A program made the position numbers and the translations under genes. This document shows, piece after piece, positions 50,796 through 59,463 of a stretch of DNA of 64,000 nucleotides. The notes below the pieces were generated by a model, which ran no database searches, was not told the DNA's origin, and was given only the letters and a program-made list of their open reading frames with translations. This stretch comes from Betaproteobacteria bacterium HGW-Betaproteobacteria-16 (GTDB lineage: Bacteria; Pseudomonadota; Gammaproteobacteria; Burkholderiales; Burkholderiaceae_C): contig PHCQ01000005.1 in assembly GCA_002840835.1 (NCBI GenBank), positions 62,001 to 126,000 of the forward strand, read 5' to 3'. The number at the start of each line of letters is the position of its first letter. The first letter of the stretch is position 1.

Positions 50796-52151
50796 ATGCA
50801 AGCCACTGCCACAGGCCCGCTCTGGCGGGTCTACCTCGTTTTCCTCGTGCCCATGGTGCTGTCCAACATCCTGCAAGGGCTGTCGGGCACCATCAATGGC
50901 ATCTACATTGGCCAGATGCTGGGCACCCACGCGCTCGCGGCTGTCTCCGGCATGTTTCCCATCGTGTTCTTCTTCATCTCGCTCGTGATCGGCATCGGTG
51001 CGGGTGCGTCGGTGCTCATCGGCCAGGCGTGGGGTGCCCGCGAGCCAGGCAAGGTCAAGGCCATCGCTGGCACGGCGCTGGTGCTGGGCGCGTTGATCGG
51101 TCTGGCGGCCGCGGTGGTTGGCGTGGTGTTTGCGCGCCAAGCCATGCAGGCCCTGGGCACGCCACCAGACGTGCTCGACGACGCCGTGGCCTACGCACGC
51201 GTGATGCTGCTCATCATGCCGTTGCTGCTGGTGTTCATCGTGTTCACGCAGTTGCTGCGCGGTGTGAGCGACACCGTCTCGCCGCTGGTGGCCCTGCTGT
51301 TGTCCACCGTGCTGGGGCTGCTGCTCACGCCGGCGCTCATCAAGGGTTGGCTGGGCCTGCCTCCACTGGGTATCCAGAGCGCGGCCTACGCCGGTCTGGT
51401 GTCATACGCAGCGGCGCTGGGCTTCCTGGTCTGGCGCCTCAACCGGCGCCGGCATGTGCTGGCCTTCGACGCCGAGTTGCTGGGCGCGTTGCGACTGGAC
51501 CGCGTGATCCTCGGCAAGGTGATGCGCATCGGCCTGCCCACCGGTTTGCAGATGGTGGTGATCTCGATGTCGGAGCTGGTCATTCTTTCGCTGGTGAACG
51601 GCCATGGTTCGCAGGCCACGGCGGCGTACGGCGCGGTGACGCAGATCGTGAACTATGTGCAGTTCCCTGCGCTGTCGATCGCGATCACCGCTTCCATCCT
51701 CGCGGCGCAGTCCATCGGTGCGGGCAAGGTCGAGCGGCTGAGCCCGATCCTGCGCACCGGCCTGTGGCTCAACCTGGCGCTCACCGGCAGTCTGGTGCTG
51801 CTGGGCTATGCGTTGTCGCACCACCTGCTTGGCCTCTTCCTCACCGATCCCGGTGTGCGTCTGCAGGCTGAGCAGCTGCTTCACATCATGCTGTGGAGCC
51901 TGCTGCTGTTCGGCTTCCAGGCGGTGGTGGGTGGCATCATGCGCGCCAGTGGCGCGGTGCTGGTGCCAATGGCGATCTCCGTCTTCTGCATCCTGTGCGT
52001 GCAACTGCCGGTGGCTTACCTGCTGGACCTGCGTCTGGGCCTGCCTGGCGTCTGGATGGCGTTCCCGATCGCCTACATGGCCATGCTGGTCCTGCAGTCG
52101 GCGTACTACCGAATGGTATGGCGATTCCGAAGGATCGAGCGGCTGGTGTGA
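50796..52151 (+). CDS. MATE-family multidrug/cation efflux pump
   Basis: A 451-aa inner-membrane exporter with twelve helices of the MATE fold (SNILQGLSGTINGIYIGQMLG, LIGQAWGAREPGKVKAIAG, and a second half with QMVVISMSELVILSLVNGHGS). MATE pumps expel cationic drugs with Na+ or H+ antiport. Start at 50796, 21 bp after the DUF2239 gene. If that gene is a regulator, it could control this pump. The substrate cannot be told from sequence. Confidence 0.92.
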   Translation: MQATATGPLWRVYLVFLVPMVLSNILQGLSGTINGIYIGQMLGTHALAAVSGMFPIVFFFISLVIGIGAGASVLIGQAWGAREPGKVKAIAGTALVLGALIGLAAAVVGVVFARQAMQALGTPPDVLDDAVAYARVMLLIMPLLLVFIVFTQLLRGVSDTVSPLVALLLSTVLGLLLTPALIKGWLGLPPLGIQSAAYAGLVSYAAALGFLVWRLNRRRHVLAFDAELLGALRLDRVILGKVMRIGLPTGLQMVVISMSELVILSLVNGHGSQATAAYGAVTQIVNYVQFPALSIAITASILAAQSIGAGKVERLSPILRTGLWLNLALTGSLVLLGYALSHHLLGLFLTDPGVRLQAEQLLHIMLWSLLLFGFQAVVGGIMRASGAVLVPMAISVFCILCVQLPVAYLLDLRLGLPGVWMAFPIAYMAMLVLQSAYYRMVWRFRRIERLV

Positions 52152-52172
52152 GTCGGAGGATAATCCCCCCGT

Positions 52173-52531
52173 GAAGCGCACCAGGCCGCCGCTGGCACGA
52201 CATCCCGAAAGGGTGTGCTGGAGGAACGTCCGGACTGCACAGGACAGCGTAGGAGGTAACACCTCTCCACCGACAAGCTTGAGGAGCTCGCTCCGAAGGC
52301 CCTAAGGTGAGGATCAGAGCAACAGAGACGAGCCGCTTCAGTGCGGGTGAAACGGGCAATCTCTACGCGCAGCAATACCAAATAGGCCAACGTTGACGTG
52401 GTTCCGCGGAGTTGGCGGGTAGGTAGCACCGAGCCGGGTGGGTAACCCCCGGCCCAGATGAATGGCGGTCACATCCGGGGACCTCGCAAGAGGGTCCCGG
52501 ATGCACAGAATCCGGCGTAACGGTGCGCTTC
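52173..52531 (+). ncRNA. rnpB: RNase P RNA, bacterial class A
   Basis: The catalytic RNA that trims the 5' end of pre-tRNA. Ends GAAGCGCACC (52173-52182) and GGTGCGCTTC (52522-52531) pair as P1. Conserved elements are all present: GAGGAACGTCCGGACTGCAC and AGGACAGCG early, AAGGTGAGGATCAGAGCAAC and AGACGAGCCGC in the middle, GGGTGAAACGG, and AGATGAATGGCGGTCAC and ACAGAATCCGGC at the 3' end. The length (about 359 nt) fits class A. Confidence 0.96.
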
Positions 52532-52553
52532 ACACTATTCCAGCGTCGGCGGC

Positions 52554-52874
52554 TCAATGGCCGCCGTCCACCAGCCAGCGCACGAAGCGCCCGGCTTCGT
52601 CGGCGCTCAGGCGTTCGTGAGCCGGCACACCCCCAAACAGGTGGTGTTCGCGCAGGTGTTTGATCTTTTCTTTGATCTGGCTTTCCTGACCCTTGAGTGG
52701 CGCGTAGCGTTCGGCCAGTTGGGTGAAGGTCGGCGTCTTGCCGCGCGGCGGTGAACCATGGCAAGAAAGGCACCCTTTGTCGAGGGCCAGGTTCATGCTG
52801 GCCAGCACGGGCTGGGTGGTCAGGGTCAGGACCAGCAACATCCCCACCATGCTGCAGCGATTAGGCTTCTTCAT
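52554..52874 (-). CDS. Small exported c-type cytochrome
   Basis: A 106-aa periplasmic monoheme cytochrome: a signal peptide (ends PVLAS, about residue 26) and heme motif CLSCH. Class I cytochromes normally supply a Met as sixth ligand near the C-terminus in a PMPP-type motif. Here the equivalent stretch reads GGVPAHERLSADEAGRFVRWL, with no Met. It may use His or lack an axial ligand. The role is electron transfer in the periplasm, partners unknown. I chose the ATG at 52874. Confidence 0.8.
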   Translation of the reverse strand: MKKPNRCSMVGMLLVLTLTTQPVLASMNLALDKGCLSCHGSPPRGKTPTFTQLAERYAPLKGQESQIKEKIKHLREHHLFGGVPAHERLSADEAGRFVRWLVDGGH

Positions 52875-52909
52875 GCGTGCGCCCTGAATGGCTGTGGCAT
52901 TGTGGTTGG

Positions 52910-54598
52910 CTACAGGTTGAAGCCGCCCAGGCTCTGGATGCGCTCCACGTGGGCCAGCAGGGAGCGCTTGGCCACAGGCCACAGGCGTTCGGGCACATCG
53001 TCGTAGGCCAGCTTCACCCAGTCGTCCATCGTGCCTTCGGGTTGGTGTTGCATGGCGCGCGCCACCTTGGCTTCGCGCGCGAGGCGGTGGGCCTTCAGAT
53101 GCGCAATCGCCGCGCGGGCGCCGCCGTGTTCCGGTGCGCTCGGGTTGTCGGCAGTTCGGCGCAGGTCACCCAGCACATAACCGTGCGCGGGCAGGATGAA
53201 TTCCACGCCATGCTGCGCGCAGAGCTGGTCGAGTTTGTCGAGCGAGTCGAGGTAGGCGCCCATGCTGCCGTCGGGTGGATCGATCACCGTGGTGCTGCCG
53301 TTGAGGATGTGGTCGCCGCTGAACAGCAGGCCGTCTTCTTCGAGCAGCAAACAGAGGTGATTGGCGGCGTGGCCGGGCGTGTGCACGACCTGCAGCGTGT
53401 GGGTGGCGCCGTCCTGGCCTTGCAAGACGAGGCGTTCCGCGTTGGCCAGCGCACGTTCGGGCGTGAAGCGGCTGTTCTCGCGGGATGTGGCTGCGCTGGG
53501 CAGGCCGAGGATGGGGGGTCTCTCGGCGCACAGCGCTTGCAGCCGCGATGCGCCCGGCGAATGGTCGGGATGGGAGTGGGTGCAGACGATGGCGCGGATG
53601 TTGCCTCCTGCGGCGCGCCAGAGGCGCTCGATGTGTTCCGGGATGTCCGGGCCAGGATCGATGGCGATGTGGCCGCTGACCGGGTCACCCACCAGGTAGC
53701 TGTTGGTGCCCGGGCCGGTCATGAAGCCGGGGTTGGGTGCGGTGAGCCGTTGCACGTTCTTGAGCAGCGGCACCGGGCGCTCGGTCTGCCATGCCATTTC
53801 GTGCACGATCTGCCCGTGCGGGCTGACCAGCGCGAGCTCACCAAAGGGTTGCTCGTGTTCCATGTGGCGCGACTCGTGGGCGTTCATCAGGCCGGCGCGC
53901 GGGCAACTGGTGAACAAGGGTTCGTCGTTGACTGCACAGGCAGTCAGAACATCGTCCACTGTTTCGTACGCCTGCAGCCGCTCCAGCGTGCGGACGGTCG
54001 GGAAGATGATGAAGAAGCCGCCCGCCGCATGACGAACCAGCGCATCTGCCGGGCGCACCCAGACCGGTTCGAACTGCTCGGACTCATCGGCCACGGGTTC
54101 CTGGCCTTCAGGCATGCGCGCGACCAGAAAAGGCACGTCGAAGCGGCGCGGCAGGTCGCGGTCGGTGATCCAGTGCGCGAGCACAAAGACGTCGGCGCCC
54201 GCAAGTGTGAGCCCTTGCGCCTCACACTGAAGGGCAAACGGCGCCTGGCGGTCAAGCGCAGCGATGTCGGCCGTGCCCAGCGGCGAGCCATCGTTGCGGC
54301 GCGCGAGCAGGATGCCAAGCTCTTCGAAACTCTCGCGGATGGCGGCAATGGCCTGTGTGAGGTGCAGATCACTTTGCGTGGCGCGGCGGGTGGACTGACT
54401 GTGCGCCTGTGCGTCGGCGGCGTCGATGCCCCCGCCGGGGAACACGTAGGCGCCGGGTGCAAAGCTGGCCGTCATCGAGCGGCGCGTCATCAGCACTTCG
54501 ACGCCCTGAGGGCCGTCGCGCAGCAACAGCACGGTGGCGGCGGGGCGCACGGCAGCGGGCGTGCGGGCGGGGTGGAGGAGTTGGGTGGAGCGGACCAT
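52910..54598 (-). CDS. Nudix domain fused to metallo-beta-lactamase-fold hydrolase
   Basis: A 562-aa two-domain hydrolase. The N-terminal ~250 residues form a Nudix fold: FPGGGIDAADA ... AAIRESFEELGI, with an insertion between the G and RE parts of the box, as in NUDT7/19-type enzymes. The C-terminal half is an MBL fold with THSHPDHSPGA (metal-binding HxHxDH), VHTPGHAANH and FSGDHILNG, closest to LACTB2-type proteins. The two domains occur fused in several proteobacteria. The substrate is unknown; possibly CoA-related or RNA. It follows the racemase-family gene, with 58 bp between. Confidence 0.85.
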   Translation of the reverse strand: MVRSTQLLHPARTPAAVRPAATVLLLRDGPQGVEVLMTRRSMTASFAPGAYVFPGGGIDAADAQAHSQSTRRATQSDLHLTQAIAAIRESFEELGILLARRNDGSPLGTADIAALDRQAPFALQCEAQGLTLAGADVFVLAHWITDRDLPRRFDVPFLVARMPEGQEPVADESEQFEPVWVRPADALVRHAAGGFFIIFPTVRTLERLQAYETVDDVLTACAVNDEPLFTSCPRAGLMNAHESRHMEHEQPFGELALVSPHGQIVHEMAWQTERPVPLLKNVQRLTAPNPGFMTGPGTNSYLVGDPVSGHIAIDPGPDIPEHIERLWRAAGGNIRAIVCTHSHPDHSPGASRLQALCAERPPILGLPSAATSRENSRFTPERALANAERLVLQGQDGATHTLQVVHTPGHAANHLCLLLEEDGLLFSGDHILNGSTTVIDPPDGSMGAYLDSLDKLDQLCAQHGVEFILPAHGYVLGDLRRTADNPSAPEHGGARAAIAHLKAHRLAREAKVARAMQHQPEGTMDDWVKLAYDDVPERLWPVAKRSLLAHVERIQSLGGFNL

Positions 54599-54656
54599 CC
54601 AGACATTGTGCGACAGCGTGCGTGAACCGGCTGTCGCATCCCGGGCCTGGGCCTGT

Positions 54657-55403
54657 TCACTCCGTCGGAACAGGGGCGAGTGCCAGCATTTCGGGCGAGA
54701 GGCCTTCCCAGGTGATGTCGAACCCGGGGGTGCTGCGCGACGGCGGCAGCGGTGGTGTGCGCAGCGCCCAGTGGGTGCCGGCGGTGACGCTGTCGATCAC
54801 TGGCACGGGCACATCGCTCTGGATGGCGGCCGCCATGCCGGCCAGGCCCGCGCCGCCGAGGATCACGGCCTGCACACCCAACTGGTGGGCCGCGTCGCGG
54901 CAGGCCTGGGCCAGCAGGCGGTGGGCGGCGGCCGGGTCGGCGGCGAGCTGTGCCCCGGTGGGCACCACGGTGTGGATGCCGGCGAGTTGCTGCGCCTGCC
55001 CCAGTGCCTGTGCGAGGCGCTGCAGCATGGGCCCCCAGCGCTCACCGCCGGTGACGATGGCGTAGCGGCCGTGGCGCGCGGCTTCGATGAAGGCCGCTTC
55101 GGCCAAGCCGGTGACCGGTGCCGGGCTCGATTCGCGCAGCGCCATCAGGCCAGGGTCACCGAAGCAGCCGATCAGCACCGCGTCTGGCCGGGGATCAGGG
55201 CCGGCCAACGTGGCGGCCCAGGCGTCGAGCGCGGCGTGGGCGGCCACGGCATAGCTGGCTTCGTCGGCGATGTAGGGCGCACCGAAGCGCGCGGTCACGG
55301 TACGGACCTGCACGTGGAGACCGGCAGCGGCCTGCACATGGGTTTGCAGCAGCGCGCTCACGCGCGCGGAAGTATTGGGGTTGATGACCAGCAGATGCTT
55401 CAT
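54657..55403 (-). CDS. Asp/Glu/hydantoin racemase-family protein lacking the second catalytic Cys
   Basis: A 248-aa protein of the Asp/Glu/hydantoin racemase superfamily (LLVINPNTSARVS start; CFGDPGLMALRE with the first Cys). Two-base racemases use two Cys residues. The second is expected in LGCAG, but here the segment is VILGGAGLAGMA, with Gly for Cys. The enzyme may be inactive as a racemase, or be a decarboxylase/isomerase variant. I chose the ATG at 55403, 2 nt after the GntR stop. It likely acts on the compound imported by the adjacent transporter. Confidence 0.8.
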   Translation of the reverse strand: MKHLLVINPNTSARVSALLQTHVQAAAGLHVQVRTVTARFGAPYIADEASYAVAAHAALDAWAATLAGPDPRPDAVLIGCFGDPGLMALRESSPAPVTGLAEAAFIEAARHGRYAIVTGGERWGPMLQRLAQALGQAQQLAGIHTVVPTGAQLAADPAAAHRLLAQACRDAAHQLGVQAVILGGAGLAGMAAAIQSDVPVPVIDSVTAGTHWALRTPPLPPSRSTPGFDITWEGLSPEMLALAPVPTE

Positions 55404-55405
55404 GT

Positions 55406-56137
55406 TCAACTGAACAGTTGCATCAGATCCGGCGCGCTGTCGCGGGTGGGCGCGAAGCTCAACTGCGATTCCAGCCGATCCAGGTGCTCCCGCATCAGGC
55501 GCGCGGCCTCGCGTGGGTCCCGCAGCTTGATGGCCGAGAGCAGGGCGCGGTGTTCCTGGCAGCCGCAGGCGGTGGCGTCTTCGCGCGCCAGGTGGTGTGG
55601 CGCGCTGTAGGTCATGAGGATGAGCGAGGTACGCGAGACCAGTTCGCGCAGGATGCGGCCGAGCGTGCCGTGGCCGGCGTGGTCGGCGATGTGCAGGTGG
55701 AAGTCGCCTGACAGGCGGATGGCGCGGCGCATGTCGCCCGCGGCGCGCGCCGCTTCTTCGTCGCGGATGCAGCGGGTGAGGGACTGGATGTCGGCGGTGG
55801 TGGCCGAGGCGATGAAGCGCTCCACCAGCGTGGGCTCGATCATGCGTCGTACCTCGAACACCTCGCGTGCCTCCTGTTCGCTGGGCTGGGCGATGGAGGC
55901 GCCGCGGTTGGGTGTGAGGGTGACCACCTGCTCGTTGGCGAGCCGCACCAGCACCGGGCGGATGCGCGTGCGGGAAACGCCGAAGGCCTCGGCCAACCGG
56001 TCCTCCACCAGCTTGGTGCCGGGGGGCAGGCGGTGGTCGAGGATGGCCGAGACCATGCGCTCGTAGATGTCGTTGTCCGACAGAGGCGCCGGCGCAGGCG
56101 CCTCGACTTCGGTCTTTCGGACTCGGGTGGCGCTCAT
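55406..56137 (-). CDS. GntR-family regulator, FCD domain
   Basis: A 243-aa FadR-type regulator: winged HTH (about 22-90; YERMVSAILDHRLPPGTKL, LAEAFGVSRTRIRPVLVRLA) and FCD effector domain (about 95-225; RRMIEPTLVERF, DFHLHIADHAGHGTL, with metal-type His residues). It probably represses the transporter operon, whose first gene (60474) has a near-perfect operator upstream. Its start overlaps the permease stop (ATGA), so it is in the operon. Confidence 0.9.
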   Translation of the reverse strand: MSATRVRKTEVEAPAPAPLSDNDIYERMVSAILDHRLPPGTKLVEDRLAEAFGVSRTRIRPVLVRLANEQVVTLTPNRGASIAQPSEQEAREVFEVRRMIEPTLVERFIASATTADIQSLTRCIRDEEAARAAGDMRRAIRLSGDFHLHIADHAGHGTLGRILRELVSRTSLILMTYSAPHHLAREDATACGCQEHRALLSAIKLRDPREAARLMREHLDRLESQLSFAPTRDSAPDLMQLFS

Positions 56138-57024
56138 CCGGCACGGCCCTTCTTTTGGCGGCCCAGCAGCATGGCCACGCCCACCGTGACACCAATCACC
56201 GCAAACGACACCACGGTGGTCACGGTGCCCAGCGCATAGATGGCCGGCGTGGTGACGGTGGAGGTCAGTCCCTGCAGTTCCAGCGGCAAGGTGTTGACGT
56301 CACCGATGGCCTGCGAGGTGCGGGCGATCTCGTCCCAACTCAGGGTGAAGCCGAACATGCCGATGCCCACCACCGAAGGCCCGATCAGGGGCAGCACCAC
56401 GTGGCGGAGGGTCTGCCAGGGCGTGGCGCCGAGGTCGCGCGCGGCCTCTTCATACGCCGGGTTGAAACGGTTGAACACCGCGAACATGATCAGCAGGCCA
56501 AAGGGCAGGGTCCAGGTGAGGTGTGCGCCGAGCGCCGAGGTGAACAGGCCCAGCGCTGTGCCGTATTCCTCTAGCGTCGTGGTGGCGCCCACCGCTTCGA
56601 GCAGCCACTTGAGGCCACCGTCAAGCAGCCGGAACTGCAGGCCGATGCCCAGCGACACGATGATGGACGGCATGATCAGGCTGGCCACGGTGACGTAGAA
56701 AAGCGCGTTGCCGCCGCTCAGTTTCTTGCGAAACGCCAGCCCTGCCAGCACCGACAACAGCACCGTGAGCAGCATCACAACGCCACCCAGCATCAGCGAG
56801 CGCAGGAAGGCCGCACCGATGTCCACCGTGCCCAGGCCCTCGGCGAGCTGGCGGAACCAGTGCAGCGACATGCCGCGCAGGGGAAAGGTGAGGCCGCCTT
56901 CAGGACCCTGGAAGCTGAGCACGAAGATCACAAACATCGGGCCGTACATGAACAGCACGAAGAGCGCGAAGACGGCGGCCAGGGGCCAGAAGCCCGGGGC
57001 GCGCGATTCGGTGGTGTGAGCCAT
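56134..57024 (-). CDS. ABC transporter permease (PotC-like)
   Basis: A 296-aa inner-membrane subunit with six helices and the EAA loop region YEEAARDLGATPWQTLRHVVLP. It belongs to the spermidine/putrescine/2-aminoethylphosphonate class. The ATG at 57024 follows the PotB-type stop by 2 nt. The frame extends much further upstream without similarity. The C-terminus ends in a Lys/Arg-rich tail (RQKKGRAG). Confidence 0.9.
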   Translation of the reverse strand: MAHTTESRAPGFWPLAAVFALFVLFMYGPMFVIFVLSFQGPEGGLTFPLRGMSLHWFRQLAEGLGTVDIGAAFLRSLMLGGVVMLLTVLLSVLAGLAFRKKLSGGNALFYVTVASLIMPSIIVSLGIGLQFRLLDGGLKWLLEAVGATTTLEEYGTALGLFTSALGAHLTWTLPFGLLIMFAVFNRFNPAYEEAARDLGATPWQTLRHVVLPLIGPSVVGIGMFGFTLSWDEIARTSQAIGDVNTLPLELQGLTSTVTTPAIYALGTVTTVVSFAVIGVTVGVAMLLGRQKKGRAG

Positions 57025-57026
57025 GC

Positions 57027-57950
57027 TCAGAGTTCCTTCCTGATGTCGACCAGGCGCGTCAGGCCCCAGATGATCATCAGCACGACAGCGAGCAGGATCA
57101 CCGCGTTGGCCGCCGCCAGCGGGAACTGCAGGTAGCTGGTCTGCACCTGGATGATCTTGCCGACCGAGGCGATCTGTTGCCCGCCCATGACGCCGATGGT
57201 GACGAAGTCGCCCATGACAATGGTGATGACGAAGATCGAGCCGATGATGATGCCGGTCTTGCACAGCGGCACGACCACGTTCCACAGCGTCTGCCAGCCG
57301 CTGGCACCCGCGTCGCTGGCGGCTTCGAGCAGGCTGCGGTCGATGCGCATCATGCTGTTGAAGATGGGCACGATCATGAACATGGTGTAGAGGTGCACGA
57401 AGGCCAGCACCACCGAGAAGTCGGAGAACAGCAGCCACTCGATGGGCGTCTCGATCAGGCCGATGCCCTGCAGCGTCTGGTTGACCAGGCCATTGCGACC
57501 CAGCAGCGGCACCCAGGAAATCATGCGTATGACGTTCGACGTCCAGAACGGCACGGTGCACAGGATGAACAGTGCCGTCTGCATGCCTGGTGAGCGCACA
57601 TGAAAAGCCAGGAAATACGCCACCGCAAACCCCAGCACCAGGGTGATGCCCCAGACCAGCAGGCTGAACTTCAACGTGGATAAATAGGTAGAGAGCGAAA
57701 CACAGAAATCGCCATGATCGGTGAGCGTGGAGCAACCCTCAAAAATGGCGAAGTAGCTGCGCAGCGTGAACGCCGGCAGCAACTCGTACTCGTTGAAATC
57801 CCAGAAACTGACCATCACGATCAGCCCCAGCGGAATGAGGAAGAACAGCACAAACACCAACGTGAACGGCGCCGCCTGCCACCAGGCGTGCAGCGTGCGG
57901 TTCGGGCTGTCGGCGACAGGACCGGCGGTGGCGGTGGTTGTGCTGCTCAT
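57027..57950 (-). CDS. ABC transporter permease (PotB-like)
   Basis: A 307-aa permease with six helices and EAA loop LEAASDAGASGWQTLWNVVVP. It pairs with the PotC-type subunit. It follows the binding-protein gene, from which it is separated by repeat copy I and a strong hairpin, which may lower its expression relative to the binding protein. Confidence 0.9.
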   Translation of the reverse strand: MSSTTTATAGPVADSPNRTLHAWWQAAPFTLVFVLFFLIPLGLIVMVSFWDFNEYELLPAFTLRSYFAIFEGCSTLTDHGDFCVSLSTYLSTLKFSLLVWGITLVLGFAVAYFLAFHVRSPGMQTALFILCTVPFWTSNVIRMISWVPLLGRNGLVNQTLQGIGLIETPIEWLLFSDFSVVLAFVHLYTMFMIVPIFNSMMRIDRSLLEAASDAGASGWQTLWNVVVPLCKTGIIIGSIFVITIVMGDFVTIGVMGGQQIASVGKIIQVQTSYLQFPLAAANAVILLAVVLMIIWGLTRLVDIRKEL

Positions 57951-58022
57951 GGAATGTCAATCAAACGAAAGGCGGAAAGCGAAGGACGGGGCAACGCGGC
58001 GAGCGCAGCGAAGCCCCCTCCA

Positions 58023-58101
58023 GGCCACCGCGGAACCGGCTTTGCCGGGCCGCCAGTGGCGCCCCCCTATGGGGGGTGACGCCGCAGGCGGCGCGGGGGG
58101 C
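58023..58101 (+). repeat. Dispersed multi-hairpin repeat, copy I
   Basis: Between the binding-protein and PotB-type genes. Contains GGAACCGGCTTTGCCGGGCC, CGCCCCCCTATGGGGGGTGA and CGCCGCAGGCGGCGCGGGGG: all three hairpins of the family, best seen here. Confidence 0.82.
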
Positions 58102-58134
58102 GAGTTCGTGGCCGCTTACGCGGCCACGAACTCG
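58101..58134 (-). terminator. Perfect 15-bp hairpin around the stop codon of the binding-protein gene
   Basis: CGAGTTCGTGGCCGC (58101-58115) and GCGGCCACGAACTCG (58120-58134) are perfect arms of a stem with a 4-nt loop that holds the TAA stop of the binding-protein gene. No U-run follows, so it may attenuate or protect the mRNA 3' end rather than fully end transcription. I list it as terminator-like. Confidence 0.5.
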
Positions 58135-59405
58135 TTCCACTTCCTCACCATGTACTCGTTCTCATCCATCACCGCGTTCCAGCAGGCGATGCCACCCATG
58201 CGCGCTTCGTAGCTGCCGCCGTCGCGCACCGCGCCAGCCTTGGCCAGCACGTCGCCGTTCGGGCTCTTGATGTCCTGTGCGGCGGGCTTGCCTTCCATCC
58301 AGTAGGCCCATTCGTAGGCTTCCATCTTGGCCTTGGCGGTGTCGAGCACGGCGCTGTAGTAGCCCTGGCGGTTCAGGTAGGCGCCGGCCCAGCCGTCGAG
58401 GAACCAGTTAATGAATTCGTAGGCACCATCGAGCTTGCGGCCCTTGAGCGTGGCGGGCAAGCCGAAGCCGGCGGCCCAGGCGCGGTAGCCCTCTTTCAAT
58501 GGCTGGAAGTTGCAGTCGATGCCCTTGGTGCGCACGGCGGTCACGGCCGGGCTCCACATCGACTGGATCACCACCTCGCCCGAGGCCATCAGGCTGACCG
58601 ACTCGTTGAAGTCCTTCCAGAGGGCGCGGAACTGGCCGGCCTTCTTGGCTTCGATGAGGGTCTTGATCGTGAGATCAATCTCGGCCTTGGTCATGTTGCC
58701 CTTGTCGGGGTACTTGTAGAGGCCCATGGCTTCCACCACCATCGCGGCGTCCATGATGCCGATGCTGGGGATGTTCAGGATCGCGGCCTTGCCCTTGAAT
58801 TCGGGGTTCAGCAATTCGGCCCAGGATTCGATAGGGCGCTTGATCAGGTCGGGTCGGATGCCCAGCGTGTCGGCGTTGTACACGGTGGGGATCAGGCTCA
58901 TGAACTGGGTCGGGCTTTTGGCAAAGACCTTGCTCTTTTCACCTTCAAGGAAGATCACCTTCTTGGGCGCCGTGCCCTGGTCGCCCACGGTTTTGCCTGC
59001 CACGCTGCCGGTGGTGAAAAGTGGCGTGATCTTGTCGGCGTTCTTGATCTTTTTGACGTCGATGCCCTTGAGGTTGCCGGTGGGCACGATCTTCTTCAGC
59101 GAGAAGTATTCGGTGTCGATCAGGTCGAAGCTGTTCGGCGCGGTGACGGCGCGCTTGGTCACGTCGTCGGTGGTCACGGCCACATACTGGATCTTGATGC
59201 CGGTGTCCTTTTCGAACTTCTCACCGATGGCCTTGTCCTGGTTCACCGCAGTGCCCAGGTAGCGCAAGGTGATCTTTTCCTGTGCGATGGCCGGCGAAAT
59301 GCCGGAGGCCAGGATGCCAGCCATGCCAGCGGTACCTTGCAGCAGGCTGCGGCGCGAGAGGCCCGTGACGGGCGCGGCGGAAATGGGATCGATCGGGTCG
59401 GACAT
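58116..59405 (-). CDS. Extracellular solute-binding protein (PotD-like), Tat-type signal
   Basis: A 429-aa periplasmic binding protein of family 1/PotD (ITLRYLGTAVNQDKA mature start, later YEFINWFLDGWAGAYLN). The N-terminus has a twin-arginine motif LSRRSLLQGT followed by a hydrophobic region ending AIAQE, so export is probably by Tat. It is the second gene of the operon. The substrate may be a polyamine, aminophosphonate or N-carbamoyl compound; the family alone does not decide. Confidence 0.88.
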   Translation of the reverse strand: MSDPIDPISAAPVTGLSRRSLLQGTAGMAGILASGISPAIAQEKITLRYLGTAVNQDKAIGEKFEKDTGIKIQYVAVTTDDVTKRAVTAPNSFDLIDTEYFSLKKIVPTGNLKGIDVKKIKNADKITPLFTTGSVAGKTVGDQGTAPKKVIFLEGEKSKVFAKSPTQFMSLIPTVYNADTLGIRPDLIKRPIESWAELLNPEFKGKAAILNIPSIGIMDAAMVVEAMGLYKYPDKGNMTKAEIDLTIKTLIEAKKAGQFRALWKDFNESVSLMASGEVVIQSMWSPAVTAVRTKGIDCNFQPLKEGYRAWAAGFGLPATLKGRKLDGAYEFINWFLDGWAGAYLNRQGYYSAVLDTAKAKMEAYEWAYWMEGKPAAQDIKSPNGDVLAKAGAVRDGGSYEARMGGIACWNAVMDENEYMVRKWNEFVAA

Positions 59406-59463
59406 GGTGATGCTCCTGTGGCTGTGGTTGAAACGGGAAAGGAATTCAGAACGAAAGGGGGTG

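Noticed and set aside
52877-54625. A 582-codon plus-strand open frame opposite the Nudix-MBL gene
   Set aside because: Shadow of the minus-strand gene, with biased composition and no motif.
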